Shown: positions 7,781 to 17,855, counted from the first letter of the stretch. The stretch is DNA of 64,000 nucleotides from Sulfitobacter marinus (GCF_900116285.1 NZ_FPAJ01000001.1:558001-622000), one strand, 5' to 3'. The notes: generated by a model not told the origin, from the letters alone. A program made the numbers and translations.

Positions 7781-8710
7781 TCAAACGGCGCTGGCAGGTC
7801 GGGCAGAAGCCCCGCCGTTTTCAATGGCCCAATTGGCATTCGTTTTGATCCCACCCAGCGGAAAGAAATGCACATTGGTGATGTTAAAGTCGGGGTTGGC
7901 GGCCTTGTGGGCGGCCAGTTCGGTGATCACGTCCGTCGGCTCGTAAGGGAGCAGCAGCTTGGTCACGTCCATCGCGCGCTTTTGCAGCACCTTCAGCGAT
8001 GGGCCGACACCACAGGCGATGGCGAATTTGATCAGGGTTTGCAGCTTGGCCGGACCTGCGATGCCAATGTGGATCGGCAGATCGATACCTGCCTCTTTCA
8101 GGCTGTCGGCCCATTCGATGATCGGCTGTGCCTCGAACGCGAATTGCGTGGCGATGGCCATTTTGGCGTCGGTCCGTTCCGAGAAGCCCTGTTTCCAGCG
8201 CAGCGCATCATCGACACGCAGGCGGGTGCCGTCTGTGTCAATGTCGCGGTTGCCTTCGGGGTGGCCGGCCACGTGCAGCCGTTCAAACCCGCGCTTGTCG
8301 AACAGGCCCGTGTCCATCAACTGCATGGAGTCGCTGAAATCGCCGTGGGGCGTGGTCACACCACCGGCCAGCAGCAACGCCTGTTTCACGTCAGCCTCGC
8401 CTTGGTACATGGCGATCCAGTTTTCCAGCGTGGCTTTATCCTTGATGATCCGGGCGGGCATGTGCGGCATGACCTTGAACCCGTCGGCGTTCAGCCGCGC
8501 GGCAGTGGCGACCATATCTTCGATGGGGGTGCCCTCGATATGGGCGATATAGACGCGGGTGCCCGCTGGCAGCAGATCACGGAAATTGTCGATCTTCTCG
8601 GCGGTGCGCGGCATTACTTCGATGGAATAATCCTGCAAGAATGCCTCGACCGCCGGATTTGGCATGTCGGGGGCAGGGGTGTCTTTTAGCCGGAAATTGA
8701 GAAGAGCCAT
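7781..8710 (-). CDS. methylenetetrahydrofolate reductase-like protein
   Basis: About 309 residues from the ATG at 8710, which has an AAGGA ribosome site; a longer reading from 8737 lacks one. The protein has MTHFR-family features: PRTAEKIDNFRDLLPAGTRVYIAH near the N-terminus, GGVTTPHGDFSDSMQL, VAGHPEGNRDI and IAIATQFAFEA-like FAD/folate-site segments. It should interconvert methylene- and methyl-tetrahydrofolate. Linkage to a methyl-THF:corrinoid methyltransferase points to catabolic methyl-group oxidation rather than methionine synthesis. It belongs to a minus-strand operon with the genes on either side. Confidence 0.88.
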   Translation of the reverse strand: MALLNFRLKDTPAPDMPNPAVEAFLQDYSIEVMPRTAEKIDNFRDLLPAGTRVYIAHIEGTPIEDMVATAARLNADGFKVMPHMPARIIKDKATLENWIAMYQGEADVKQALLLAGGVTTPHGDFSDSMQLMDTGLFDKRGFERLHVAGHPEGNRDIDTDGTRLRVDDALRWKQGFSERTDAKMAIATQFAFEAQPIIEWADSLKEAGIDLPIHIGIAGPAKLQTLIKFAIACGVGPSLKVLQKRAMDVTKLLLPYEPTDVITELAAHKAANPDFNITNVHFFPLGGIKTNANWAIENGGASARPASAV

Positions 8711-8752
8711 GAGCGTGTCCTTCATGAAAGAGATCAACTGGGTAGCATGGGG

Positions 8753-9049
8753 CTAGGCCCATCCGTCTTTGGCAATCAGCGCCTTGATGCGGGTGCGGTC
8801 GTATTCCGCGTCAATGCGCGCGGCTTCGGCATCGGCGACGGCATCGGGATCGCCTTCGACCGTGTAGGGATCCGCCTTGCGCCATTCCGCCAGATAGGCA
8901 TCGGACCCGTCGGCCCCGACCTTCATGGCGGCGCGGTCAATCGCTTGTTCAAACCGTTCGGGCAGTGCCCGCTTTGATCCGCGACGGCCCTTGCCGACAA
9001 TCACTTGGGCAGGAATATCACGCCAATAGACGATGGTTACTTCTGGCAT
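8753..9049 (-). CDS. small 'virulence factor'-domain protein of the C1 module
   Basis: 98 residues from the ATG at 9049 with an AAAGGA ribosome site. The start VTIVYWRDIPAQVIVGKGRRGSKRALPERFEQAID matches the small family annotated as virulence factor, a historic name without proven role. In Rhodobacterales it is a regular companion of MTHFR-like and corrinoid methyltransferase genes, which suggests a role in demethylation of a methylated substrate. It is the first gene of the operon, 42 bases ahead of the MTHFR-like gene. Confidence 0.8.
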   Translation of the reverse strand: MPEVTIVYWRDIPAQVIVGKGRRGSKRALPERFEQAIDRAAMKVGADGSDAYLAEWRKADPYTVEGDPDAVADAEAARIDAEYDRTRIKALIAKDGWA

Positions 9050-9312
9050 GGTCGATTCCTTTGACTGCACTAGCATTTTTCTAGCGGTTGTTGATCTGTC
9101 CACGTCGCCGTTTTTCGACACTCAGAACGGCGTCTGCGACGTCATTACAGTACACAGGGCAGCCCTAAGGGGCGAGGGGCGCGCGCCCTCATAATTCTCA
9201 AGAAGGTTGTGAGGTAGATTGCATAAAGCGGCGTTAACGGCGGCGTTTCGCGCTTGCCCCTTCGACCAAGAAATACTACCTTCAAGGTAACTCGTAATGA
9301 AAGGCGCAAACC

Positions 9313-10428
9313 ATGGCGCCACAGCGTCCCAAAGGTGCGGGCGCGCTCGACACACCGCCGGCTCTGAGCCCCGCGCCAGTTCCGCCCAGATCGACCGAAC
9401 TCTATGCGGCCCTTGATCTGGGCACAAATAGTTGTCGCATGTTGATCGCTCAACCTAAGGGGAGCGGTTTCCATGTTGTTGACAGTTTTTCAAAGTCCGT
9501 CCAGCTTGGTGCGGGGCTTGAAAAGACCGGGCGATTGTCGCGCGGATCAATGACGCGCACCATTCAGGCGTTGCGCATCTGCCAGCAGAAACTGCGCCGT
9601 AACAAGGTGCGCCGGATGCGTCTGGTTGCGACCGAGGCGTGCCGCCGTGCCAGCAATGGTGCGGAATTTATGGCGCGTATCCAGCGCGAAACCGGCCTCA
9701 AGCTTGATATCATCAAACCCGAGGAAGAGGCGCAGCTGGCGGTGATTTCCTGCGCGCCTTTGGTGAACCGGAAAACCCACAACCTGCTGGTGGTCGATAT
9801 CGGCGGCGGGTCGACCGAACTGGTCTGGATCGACATTTCCAAAGTGCCCAAAGCCGATCGCGCGCGGTCGATCATGCGGCTGCATGGCGGGTTTCATCAG
9901 GCCCAGTCCAAGGTGCCCGAGGCGCGGGTGGTCGATTGGATCAGCGTGCCCTTGGGCGTGGCCACCTTGCGCGACCAGTTCTCGGACGTCGAAGACGACG
10001 CCGCGCGTTTCGCGCTGATGAGCTGGTTCTTCGAGGAAAATCTGGCCGATTTCACCCCCTATCAATCTACTCAGTCCCAAGATCATTTTCAGATTGTGGG
10101 TACATCGGGCACGGTCACCACTGTCGCTGCCAGCCATTTGGGGCTAAAGCGCTATGACCGAACCAAGGTGGATGGCTTGCGCATGAGCAGCGCCCAGATC
10201 GATAAGGTGATCCATTCCTATCTGGCGATGGGGCCGGGGGGGCGGCGCGCTGATCCGCGTATTGGTCAGGACCGTCAGGCGTTGATCATGTCGGGGGCTG
10301 CGATCTTGCAGGCCTTGATGCGGTGCTGGCCGACAAATAGATTAAGTGTTGCAGACCGTGGTCTGCGCGAGGGGCTGCTATATGCCCAGATGAGCGCGGA
10401 TGGCGTTTTGGAAGAAGGACCAAGCTGA
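9313..10428 (+). CDS. Ppx/GppA family phosphatase
   Basis: A 371-residue exopolyphosphatase/guanosine pentaphosphatase-family protein of the actin-like ATPase fold. Nucleotide-binding segments are [14 protein letters not shown] at about residue 36 and [13 protein letters not shown] at about residue 160, with [10 protein letters not shown] further on. The first 30 residues are a proline-rich extension before the fold. It is likely to hydrolyse polyphosphate or pppGpp; the sequence does not decide which. Its stop overlaps the rlmE start (TGATG), so the two are coupled, an arrangement common in alphaproteobacteria. Confidence 0.92.
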   Translation: MAPQRPKGAGALDTPPALSPAPVPPRSTELYAALDLGTNSCRMLIAQPKGSGFHVVDSFSKSVQLGAGLEKTGRLSRGSMTRTIQALRICQQKLRRNKVRRMRLVATEACRRASNGAEFMARIQRETGLKLDIIKPEEEAQLAVISCAPLVNRKTHNLLVVDIGGGSTELVWIDISKVPKADRARSIMRLHGGFHQAQSKVPEARVVDWISVPLGVATLRDQFSDVEDDAARFALMSWFFEENLADFTPYQSTQSQDHFQIVGTSGTVTTVAASHLGLKRYDRTKVDGLRMSSAQIDKVIHSYLAMGPGGRRADPRIGQDRQALIMSGAAILQALMRCWPTNRLSVADRGLREGLLYAQMSADGVLEEGPS

Positions 10429-11207
10429 TGGCTAAAACACCAACGGGCAAGCCACCGACAGGTAAAACGCCAACCGGCAAAAATACGTCGGGGCGCGGCC
10501 AACGCGATTTGAAGGTCAAGGTCAAGTCAGCGCGCGGGCGCAAGCTAAGCTCGACTCGGTGGCTGCAACGACAGTTGAATGACCCATACGTGAAACGCGC
10601 CAATGCCGAAGGGTATCGCGGACGCGCCGCCTATAAGATCATGGAACTGGATGACAAGTTCCGCTTTCTGGTACCCGGTGCGCGGATCGTGGACCTGGGC
10701 GCCGCCCCCGGTGGGTGGTGTCAGGTTGCGGTCAAGCGTTGCAATGTGCTGGGCGAGAAAAAGGGCAAGAACGTCGGCACCATTCTGGGCATCGACCTGC
10801 AAGAGATGGAACCGATTGCCGGTTGCGAATTGCACGTTCTGGATTTCATGGAAGACGACGCCGATCAAACCGTTAAGGATTGGCTGGGCGGCAAGGCGGA
10901 TGTGGTGATGTCTGACATGGCGGCGTCCAGCTCGGGGCATAAACAAACCGACCACAACCGGATCATCGCCCTGTGCGAGGCTGCCGCCTATTTCGCGTTT
11001 GATGTGCTGGAAGAGGGCGGCACCTTCGTCGCCAAGGTATTGGCGGGTGGTGCAGAAGGTGACCTGCAAAAGCTGTTAAAACGCCGCTTTACCAAAGTGT
11101 TGAACATCAAGCCGCCAGCAAGCCGTCAGGACAGCTCCGAGAAATTCGTCGTCGCCACCGGCTTTAAGGGGCAATTGCCCGAGGATGAGGTCGACCCGCG
11201 CGGGTGA
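10428..11207 (+). CDS. rlmE: RlmE 23S rRNA (uridine-2'-O)-methyltransferase
   Basis: FtsJ/RrmJ-family SAM-dependent enzyme that 2'-O-methylates the uridine of the ribosomal A loop (U2552 in E. coli). The N-terminus is a Lys/Thr/Gly-rich tail of about 40 residues with a TGK(T/P)PTGK repeat. The SAM site is [14 protein letters not shown], followed by [12 protein letters not shown] and the catalytic-lysine region [11 protein letters not shown]. Length is 259 residues, longer than E. coli RlmE (about 209) because of the tail. It is coupled to the upstream phosphatase gene. Confidence 0.95.
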   Translation: MAKTPTGKPPTGKTPTGKNTSGRGQRDLKVKVKSARGRKLSSTRWLQRQLNDPYVKRANAEGYRGRAAYKIMELDDKFRFLVPGARIVDLGAAPGGWCQVAVKRCNVLGEKKGKNVGTILGIDLQEMEPIAGCELHVLDFMEDDADQTVKDWLGGKADVVMSDMAASSSGHKQTDHNRIIALCEAAAYFAFDVLEEGGTFVAKVLAGGAEGDLQKLLKRRFTKVLNIKPPASRQDSSEKFVVATGFKGQLPEDEVDPRG

Positions 11208-11450
11208 GCCGCTTAACCTGTGATATGAGGGGCGGGAAATCGCTATTCGACCGTCATAATTTTTTGCACTAATCTGGTCTGCCGTCCCTTTATTTGGCAA
11301 GCCGTTACCCTATCTCGGTTTATCGTCTGTTTAACGCACGGCGGGCACGGTGCATTAGCCGTATAGAAATCCTCGAAAAATCGACCGTTTGGCGCGAAAA
11401 TCATCAATTAGGGGCTGGTTGTTTTGGCACCGCTCGCTGATAATTGCGGC

Positions 11451-14312
11451 ATGTCTTTATTTTTGATCATTGCCCTCCCGTTTCTTGGCGCATTGCTGCC
11501 CGGTCTGATGATTCAGGCCGGCCGTCAAAGCTGCTTTATCATGACATTTCTGGTGACGGCCTCGGCCTTGATCGGGCTTGCCACCCACGCCCCCGCTGTT
11601 CTGGCAGGGGATGTGGTGACCGCGCAGCTGAACTGGTTGCCGTCGCTGGGTCTGAACGTCAATCTGTTCCTTGATCCCTTGGGGCTGATGTTTGCAGGGC
11701 TGATCCTGGGGATCGGTTTGCTGATTATCACTTACGCGCGGTTCTATCTGTCGCGTGATGATAATATGGGTGAATTCTATACCTATCTGCTGCTGTTCCA
11801 AGGCGCGATGGTTGGGATCGTTCTGTCCGACAACATCCTGATGTTGCTGGTTTTCTGGGAACTGACCTCGCTGTCGTCTTTCCTGCTGATCGGCTTTTGG
11901 AAGCACACGGCTGACGGCCGCCAAGGTGCGCGGATGGCGTTGACCGTCACGGGCATGGGCGGCCTGGCGTTGATCGGTGGTATGCTGTTGCTGGGGCAGA
12001 TCGCGGGCAGCTATGATCTGACCACCATTCTGGAAAACCGCGAGCTGATCCAAGCCTCGCCTCTGTATGTGCCCGCGCTGATCCTGATCTTGGTCGGTTG
12101 TTTCACGAAATCCGCACAGTTCCCGTTCCATTTCTGGCTGCCTCACGCGATGGCGGCGCCGACACCGGTGTCGGCCTATCTGCATTCGGCCACGATGGTG
12201 AAGGCGGGGCTGTTCCTGATGGCGCGGCTGTGGCCGGTTCTGTCTGGCACGGATCTTTGGGTGATTTTGGTGTGCTCTGCGGGGTTGATCACCATGGTTC
12301 TGGGCGCGGTGATTGCCCTGTTCAAGGATGATCTCAAGGCATTGCTGGCGTTTTCGACCGTGTCACATCTGGGGCTGATTACGTTCCTTTTGGGGACAGG
12401 CACAGCCTTTGGCGCGATGGCGGCGGTGTTTCACATCCTGAACCACGCCAGTTTCAAGGCGGCATTGTTTATGACGGCGGGTATTGTCGATCACGCGGTG
12501 CACACCCGAGATATGAAACGGCTGGGTGGCTTGCGCCGCCTGATGCCGCTAACCTTTGCCGTGGCGACCATTGCGGCGCTGTCGATGGCGGGGATACCGC
12601 TTCTCAACGGCTTCCTATCCAAAGAAATGATGCTGGAAGAGGCGTATCACACCACGCTGTTCGGCTCGCCCTATCTGGTGGCTGTGGTCGCGACGTTGGG
12701 TGCGTTGTTTTCGGCGGGGTATAGCTTTCGCTTTGTCGCCCATACGTTTTTGGGGCCTGTGCGCGATGATTACCCTGACACGCCCCATGATCCGCAGGTC
12801 GGCCTGTTGTTGCCCCCTGCGTTGCTGATCATTCCGGTGATTGCCATCGGTGTTGCGCCGTTTCTAGCAGAGCCCTTCGTGAAAATCGTGACCCAAGCGG
12901 TGATCGGCAATGCGGCCGCGCTTCCGGATGCGCATCTTAAAATCTGGCACGGGTTGGTGCCTGCGCTGTGGATGTCCGTGATCGCCGTGGTGGGTGGCTT
13001 GATCCTGCTGGCGGCATTTGCCCCGCTGGCCAGACTGTGGGCCGCAACGCCGCGCCCCGAGGCCAAGGATATTTTTGACCGCATCATCGCGGCGGCCGTG
13101 TCGCTGGCCTATGTTTTTGCGGAGCGTTTGCACAACAGTTCCTTCACCCGTTATGCTGCGATCTTCACCGCGACCGTCATCGCCATCGGTGCGCACGCGT
13201 GGTTCACAGGTGTAAATGCAGCACCGACGCGCGACATGCTGGCGATCACGCCGGTTGGGTTTGCAGGCTGGCTGATGCTGATCCTCGCCACGGTATTTCT
13301 GGTCACGGTTCACCGTAACCGCTTGGCCACGCTGATCTTGATGGGCGTTATTGGCTTGATGGTGTCGGTCGGATTTAACTATTTCTCGGCCCCCGATCTG
13401 GCGCTCACGCAAATCTCGGTCGAGGTGGTGACAATCGTGTTGCTGCTGTTGGCGCTGAACTTTTTGCCCAATGCAACGCCGGTGGAATCGACTGCGGGTC
13501 AACGCACGCGCGATATCATTCTGGCACTGGCCGGGGGCATCGCGGCCATGGGGCTGACCTATGCGATGCTGATGTCGGATTTCCCGATTACGTCGATCTC
13601 GGAATACCATCTGGCCAATTCCTATAAGGGCGGCGGCGGCACCAATGTGGTGAACGTGATTCTTGTTGATTTTCGTGGCTTTGATACCTTTGGCGAAATC
13701 ATCGTGCTGGGGATCGCGGCGCTGGTGATCTATGCCCTGACCGAAGCCTTGCTTGCCGGCCCCGTCCGTGCGCGTCTGCTGAACCGTGGATACGAAGAAG
13801 CCCGCGCAGGCGATGCACACCCGTTGATGATGGTGGTACTGACTCGCGTCTTGATGCCGCTGGTTTTGATGGTGGGCGTCTTTATCTTCCTGCGCGGTCA
13901 TAACGAACCCGGTGGCGGCTTTATCGCCGGTCTGGTCGTCGCGATTGCGGTGCTGATGCAATATATGGCCAGCGGGTTCAGCTGGGCAGAACGCCGCCAG
14001 CGTTATCCCTATCACGGTATCATCGGGGCAGGAGTGCTGTGTGCGGGTCTGACCGGCATTGGCGCATGGTTTGCGGGGGCACCGTTCTTGTCCTCGGCCT
14101 TTGGCTATTTCCGCATCCCCCCGATGGAGAAGTTCGAGCTGGCCACCGCCATGGGCTTTGACCTCGGCGTGTTCCTGGCCGTCGTCGGTGCCGTTATGCT
14201 ATCGCTCGAAAGCTTTTCGCGGCTGGGGCGGCGCGCTGGCATCGAAGAAAGCGATTATGCCATGGATATCGACCCGTCCCGCATCGAAACGCTAACGGGA
14301 GGGGAGAGCTGA
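11451..14312 (+). CDS. mrpA: MrpA/B fused subunit of Na+/H+ antiporter
   Basis: Large polytopic subunit of the Mrp multisubunit monovalent-cation/H+ antiporter, related to complex I NuoL. About 953 residues. The first about 500 hold the proton-translocating NADH-quinone-oxidoreductase-like domain (FWELTSLSSFLLIGFW, FPFHFWLPHAMAAPTPVSAYLHSATMVK). The MrpA C-terminal region follows (APDLALTQISVEVV, VDFRGFDTFGEI). The last about 140 residues are an MrpB domain (FLRGHNEPGGGFIAGLVVA), explaining why no separate mrpB follows. I prefer the ATG at 11451; a TTG at 11424 with GGGG upstream is an alternative. Confidence 0.95.
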   Translation: MSLFLIIALPFLGALLPGLMIQAGRQSCFIMTFLVTASALIGLATHAPAVLAGDVVTAQLNWLPSLGLNVNLFLDPLGLMFAGLILGIGLLIITYARFYLSRDDNMGEFYTYLLLFQGAMVGIVLSDNILMLLVFWELTSLSSFLLIGFWKHTADGRQGARMALTVTGMGGLALIGGMLLLGQIAGSYDLTTILENRELIQASPLYVPALILILVGCFTKSAQFPFHFWLPHAMAAPTPVSAYLHSATMVKAGLFLMARLWPVLSGTDLWVILVCSAGLITMVLGAVIALFKDDLKALLAFSTVSHLGLITFLLGTGTAFGAMAAVFHILNHASFKAALFMTAGIVDHAVHTRDMKRLGGLRRLMPLTFAVATIAALSMAGIPLLNGFLSKEMMLEEAYHTTLFGSPYLVAVVATLGALFSAGYSFRFVAHTFLGPVRDDYPDTPHDPQVGLLLPPALLIIPVIAIGVAPFLAEPFVKIVTQAVIGNAAALPDAHLKIWHGLVPALWMSVIAVVGGLILLAAFAPLARLWAATPRPEAKDIFDRIIAAAVSLAYVFAERLHNSSFTRYAAIFTATVIAIGAHAWFTGVNAAPTRDMLAITPVGFAGWLMLILATVFLVTVHRNRLATLILMGVIGLMVSVGFNYFSAPDLALTQISVEVVTIVLLLLALNFLPNATPVESTAGQRTRDIILALAGGIAAMGLTYAMLMSDFPITSISEYHLANSYKGGGGTNVVNVILVDFRGFDTFGEIIVLGIAALVIYALTEALLAGPVRARLLNRGYEEARAGDAHPLMMVVLTRVLMPLVLMVGVFIFLRGHNEPGGGFIAGLVVAIAVLMQYMASGFSWAERRQRYPYHGIIGAGVLCAGLTGIGAWFAGAPFLSSAFGYFRIPPMEKFELATAMGFDLGVFLAVVGAVMLSLESFSRLGRRAGIEESDYAMDIDPSRIETLTGGES

Positions 14313-14313
14313 T

Positions 14314-14670
14314 ATGGAGCTTCTTGTTGCAACAGCCATCGGCACGCTGACAGCTGCGGGTATCTATATGATCCTGCGTCTGCGTACTTTCCCCGTGATC
14401 ATCGGCACATCGTTGCTCAGCTATGCGGTGAACGTGTTTTTGTTCGCCTCGGGTCGGCTCGCGTTGAACGCGCCGCCGGTTCTGCGCGACGGGGTCGAGG
14501 TCTATACCGATCCGCTGCCCCAAGCGCTTGTGCTGACGGCGATTGTGATCTCCTTCGGGATGACGGCTGTGATCGTGATGATCGCGGTTGGGTCTTACCT
14601 CAGCTCGGATGATGATATGGTGAACGATCCCGATGCCGACGCTGACCAAACCAAGGAGGGCGCGGCATGA
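14314..14670 (+). CDS. mrpC: MrpC antiporter subunit
   Basis: 118 residues, three transmembrane helices, NuoK-like. The segments ILRLRTFPVIIGTSLLSYAVNVFLFASG and DPLPQALVLTAIVISFGMTAVIVM match the MrpC/NuoK pattern. It begins right after mrpA and overlaps mrpD by 4 bases, so it is translationally coupled within the operon. Confidence 0.94.
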   Translation: MELLVATAIGTLTAAGIYMILRLRTFPVIIGTSLLSYAVNVFLFASGRLALNAPPVLRDGVEVYTDPLPQALVLTAIVISFGMTAVIVMIAVGSYLSSDDDMVNDPDADADQTKEGAA

Positions 14671-16310
14671 CCCATTGGCTCGTTCTTCCTATCTTGTTGC
14701 CAGCCATGCTGGCGGCGTTGCTGGTTCTGGTGGCGCGGTATCACCTGACCATCCAGCGGGTGTTCTCGGTCGCGGGATCGCTGACGTTGCTTGGCCTTGC
14801 ATTGGGGCTGTTCTGGCAGGCGTCTGACGGCACGGTAAGCCTGTATTTGCTGGGCAACTGGTCCGCGCCCTTTGGCATTGTGCTGGTTGCTGACCGCCTG
14901 TCGACCTTGATGGTGCTGCTGACCTGTGTGCTCGCCTTGCCTGTGTTGCTCTATGCAATCGGGTCGGGCTGGGACGCACGCGGGCAGCATTTCCATCCGC
15001 TGTTCCAATTCCAGCTTATGGGCATTCTGGGTGCTTTCCTGACCGGCGATGCCTTTAACCTTTTCGTGTTTTTCGAAGTGCTGCTGATCGCGTCCTACGG
15101 GTTGATGATCCATGCGGGCGGCCAGAAACGGCTGCGGGCAGGGACGCAATATGTGCTGTATAACCTGCTGGGGTCGACCCTATTTCTGTTCGCGCTTGGC
15201 ATGCTTTATGCCGAAACTGGCACCTTGAATATGGCTGATCTGGCGGTACGTGTCGCGACACTGGATGCCGCAGATGGTGCCGGTATCCGCGTGGCTGCCG
15301 TGTTGCTGTTGATGGTCTTTGCGGTCAAGGCTGCTATCCTGCCGCTGCATTTCTGGCTGCCTGCCAGCTATTCCGAGGCACCTGCACCCGTTGCGGCCCT
15401 GTTTGCGATCATGACCAAGGTCGGTGCCTATTGCATCATCCGTATGTTCACGCTGGTTTTTCCGCCCGACCTTGAGATTACCCAAGGCCTGTTCGGTCTG
15501 TGGTTGATCCCTGCGGCATTGCTGACCGTCGCCTTGGGCATGGCAGGGGTGTTGGGGGCCAGAGATGTTGGCCGTCTGGTCGCGTTCTCGGTGATTGGGT
15601 CGATGGGGATGTTGCTTTCTGCCGTGGCGGTATTCACCCCTGCAGGGGTGACGGCGGCGCTGTATTATGCGCTCCATTCCACCTTTGCGACCGCTGCGCT
15701 GTTCTTGTTGGTGGATGTGATCCGCTCACGTCGGGGCGACGCTGGTGGCGGCTTTGATGTGGCCCCTCCGATGATGGGCGGTGCGTTAGTGGCTGGCATG
15801 TTCTTTGTTGCGGCCATCGGGATGACGGGCCTGCCGCCACTGTCGGGTTTTATTGGTAAGCTGCTGATTTTGGATGCGGCGCGCAGCTCTGATCTGATGT
15901 GGTGGAGCTGGGGTATTATCTTGGTGGGATCGCTGGTTGCTATCGTCGGATTTGCCCGCGCGGGCAGCGTGGTGTTCTGGAAGGCGCACCAGCCCGTTGA
16001 GGGCACCCCCGAAGAAATGGCGGAGCCTGAGCCCCAGCCCGCATCGGTGCTGCCCATGGTATCTACCGGCGGATTGTTGGCGTTGCTTGTGGCCATCACA
16101 GTCGGGGCAGGGCCGATTACCCGCGTGCTGTCAGACACGTCAGAGCAGCTGTTTAATCCCGAAAGCTATATCGCAGTGGTACTGACCACGCCCGGCAAGG
16201 TGATCAAGGATTACCACGGTGAAGACGATCATGGTGCCGACAGCCATGGCGATGACGGGTCGCATGGGTCTGACGCCGTAGACCCTGCAGCCACGAAAAA
16301 GGATCACTGA
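14667..16310 (+). CDS. mrpD: MrpD antiporter subunit
   Basis: A 547-residue polytopic subunit related to NuoM/N. Conserved proton-channel segments include FNLFVFFEVLLIASYGL, LPLHFWLPASYSEAPAPVAALFAIMTKVGAY and GMTGLPPLSGFIGKLLIL. The last 40 residues form an unusual His/Asp-rich tail (DDHGADSHGDDGSHGSDAV) that could bind metal or be disordered; such tails vary between relatives. The gene overlaps mrpC by 4 bases and ends one base before mrpE. Confidence 0.94.
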   Translation: MTHWLVLPILLPAMLAALLVLVARYHLTIQRVFSVAGSLTLLGLALGLFWQASDGTVSLYLLGNWSAPFGIVLVADRLSTLMVLLTCVLALPVLLYAIGSGWDARGQHFHPLFQFQLMGILGAFLTGDAFNLFVFFEVLLIASYGLMIHAGGQKRLRAGTQYVLYNLLGSTLFLFALGMLYAETGTLNMADLAVRVATLDAADGAGIRVAAVLLLMVFAVKAAILPLHFWLPASYSEAPAPVAALFAIMTKVGAYCIIRMFTLVFPPDLEITQGLFGLWLIPAALLTVALGMAGVLGARDVGRLVAFSVIGSMGMLLSAVAVFTPAGVTAALYYALHSTFATAALFLLVDVIRSRRGDAGGGFDVAPPMMGGALVAGMFFVAAIGMTGLPPLSGFIGKLLILDAARSSDLMWWSWGIILVGSLVAIVGFARAGSVVFWKAHQPVEGTPEEMAEPEPQPASVLPMVSTGGLLALLVAITVGAGPITRVLSDTSEQLFNPESYIAVVLTTPGKVIKDYHGEDDHGADSHGDDGSHGSDAVDPAATKKDH

Positions 16311-16311
16311 T

Positions 16312-16803
16312 ATGCGCGCACGTCTGTTTCCGCATCCGCTGTTGACCGTGTTGCTGGCCATCGTCTGGTGTGTGCTGGTCAATGAGGTCAAACTAGGCAC
16401 CGTGGTGTTCGGCATCATCCTTGGCCTGCTTATCCCGATCATCACCGCGGCCTATTGGCCCGACCGCCCACCCGTCGGCAGACCGATCAAGCTGGCCTCG
16501 TATCTGCTGCTGGTGATGTGGGATATCATCGTCGCCAATGTTGTGGTCGCGATGATCGTGCTGTTTAAAAGCAACAAGAACATGCGCCCGCAATGGGTGG
16601 TCATTCCGCTGGACCTGCGCACCCCCGAGGCGATTACAATGCTCGCAGGCACCATCACCCTGACCCCCGGCACCGTCAGCGCGGATCTGTCCGAAGACGG
16701 CGCGGCACTGCTGGTTCACGCGCTGGATGCGGAAGACCCGGACGCGGTGCGCGACGACATCAAACAGCGCTACGAGCGCCGACTAAAGGAGATTTTCGAA
16801 TGA
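16312..16803 (+). CDS. mrpE: MrpE antiporter subunit
   Basis: 163 residues, with two or three N-terminal membrane segments followed by a cytoplasmic domain containing the MrpE signature LAGTITLTPGTVSADLSEDGAALLVH. It is needed for assembly of the Mrp complex in characterised systems. It overlaps mrpF by 4 bases. Confidence 0.93.
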   Translation: MRARLFPHPLLTVLLAIVWCVLVNEVKLGTVVFGIILGLLIPIITAAYWPDRPPVGRPIKLASYLLLVMWDIIVANVVVAMIVLFKSNKNMRPQWVVIPLDLRTPEAITMLAGTITLTPGTVSADLSEDGAALLVHALDAEDPDAVRDDIKQRYERRLKEIFE

Positions 16804-17069
16804 TCCTGATGGCTTTGAACTTTGCATTCGTCGCGGTGGCTCTGTCACAACTTCTGGCGATGCTGCGCCTTGTCAAAGGCCCCTCGACCGGGGACCGCAT
16901 TCTGGCGCTCGATACGATGGTGATCAATGCAATCGCTTTGATTATCCTGCTGGGCATGCGCCTTGGCACACAGGTTTATTTTGAAAGCGCGATGATCATT
17001 GCGATGCTGGGCTTTGTGTCCACCGTCGCCATCGCGCGCTTTGTCTTACGAGGTGATATCATTGAATGA
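16800..17069 (+). CDS. mrpF: MrpF antiporter subunit
   Basis: 89 residues from the ATG at 16800 (overlapping the mrpE stop); upstream in-frame sequence belongs to mrpE in another frame. Three helices, with the family motif RLVKGPSTGDRILALDTMVIN after helix 1. MrpF is a core membrane subunit close to the cation path in Mrp structures. It overlaps mrpG by 8 bases. Confidence 0.92.
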   Translation: MILMALNFAFVAVALSQLLAMLRLVKGPSTGDRILALDTMVINAIALIILLGMRLGTQVYFESAMIIAMLGFVSTVAIARFVLRGDIIE

Positions 17070-17421
17070 TCTTGGCATAATAACCGAAGCAATCATCGCA
17101 GCACTGCTGGTGATTGGCGCATTCTTTACACTGGTCGGCTCCATCGGTCTGATCAAGCTCGACAATTGCATGTCGCGACTGCACGGCCCGACCAAGGCAT
17201 CAACCTTGGGGGTAGGGTCGCTGCTGATTGCATCGGTGGTCTATTCCTTTCAGACCTCGGACGGCTCCGTGCATGAAATTCTGGTGATGGTGTTCCTTTT
17301 TGCCACGGCTCCCATCTCGGCCAATTTCATCGCCAAGGTAAACATGCACCGGTTGCGCGGGAAAAAGGCGCTGCCACCGCCGCCGGGCGATCCGGTCTGG
17401 AGCACCTATTCCGAAAAATAA
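17062..17421 (+). CDS. mrpG: MrpG antiporter subunit
   Basis: 119 residues from a TTG start at 17062 with GAGGTGA about five bases upstream; a GTG at 17053 is possible but would sit on the ribosome site. The motif GSIGLIKLDNCMSRLHGPTKASTLGVGSLL is the MrpG signature. It is the last gene of the mrpA(B)CDEFG operon and is followed by a strong terminator. Confidence 0.9.
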   Translation: MNDLGIITEAIIAALLVIGAFFTLVGSIGLIKLDNCMSRLHGPTKASTLGVGSLLIASVVYSFQTSDGSVHEILVMVFLFATAPISANFIAKVNMHRLRGKKALPPPPGDPVWSTYSEK

Positions 17422-17428
17422 CCCAAAG

Positions 17429-17454
17429 GCCCGCAGCGAAATCTGCGGGCTTTT
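17429..17454 (+). terminator. terminator of the mrp operon
   Basis: Perfect 8-bp stem GCCCGCAG/CTGCGGGC around a 6-base loop, followed by TTTT, eight bases after the mrpG stop. Confidence 0.9.
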
Positions 17455-17586
17455 CGCTGCGTCCTTGGGGACGATGAAATTATTTTCGCCAAAACCCGAT
17501 ATCTGGTTAAAACCGCGCTTGACGGGGGCAGGGCCAGACCCTATGACCACCAAACGCTTTGAAGTTTACGACAAAGCGTGCAGTGG

Positions 17587-17663
17587 GCGGTTGTAGCTCA
17601 GTTGGTTAGAGTACCGGCCTGTCACGCCGGGGGTCGCGGGTTCGAGTCCCGTCAACCGCGCCA
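17587..17663 (+). tRNA. tRNA-Asp (GTC), copy 1
   Basis: 77 nt. Acceptor GCGGTTG (17587-17593) pairs with CAACCGC (17653-17659), discriminator G, encoded CCA. Anticodon stem CCGGC/GCCGG with loop CTGTCAC gives anticodon GTC. Confidence 0.97.
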
Positions 17664-17855
17664 CCGCTGCATTTTTCAAAACATGTGCAAAATTTACGCC
17701 GTCAGGCGCGCTGCCCTCGGGGGGCTGACTGCCTGCGTTTGAAGCGCCTTCAAACTGCCGGAATAGCCCGCAGCACGGCGTGAAATTATTCCTGACATAT
17801 CGACGCGTTAATCGCTTGACCCCTGCGCCACCTTGGCCTATTCCGCCCCCATCGC

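Noticed and set aside
9050..9312. Cobalamin riboswitch upstream of the C1 operon
   Set aside because: No B12-box-like sequence or suitable pairing could be recognised by eye in this 263-base gap.
12864..14015. Long minus-strand open frame inside mrpA (383 codons) and similar long antisense frames elsewhere
   Set aside because: They are His/Gln/Arg-rich shadows of high-GC coding strands with no domain character.
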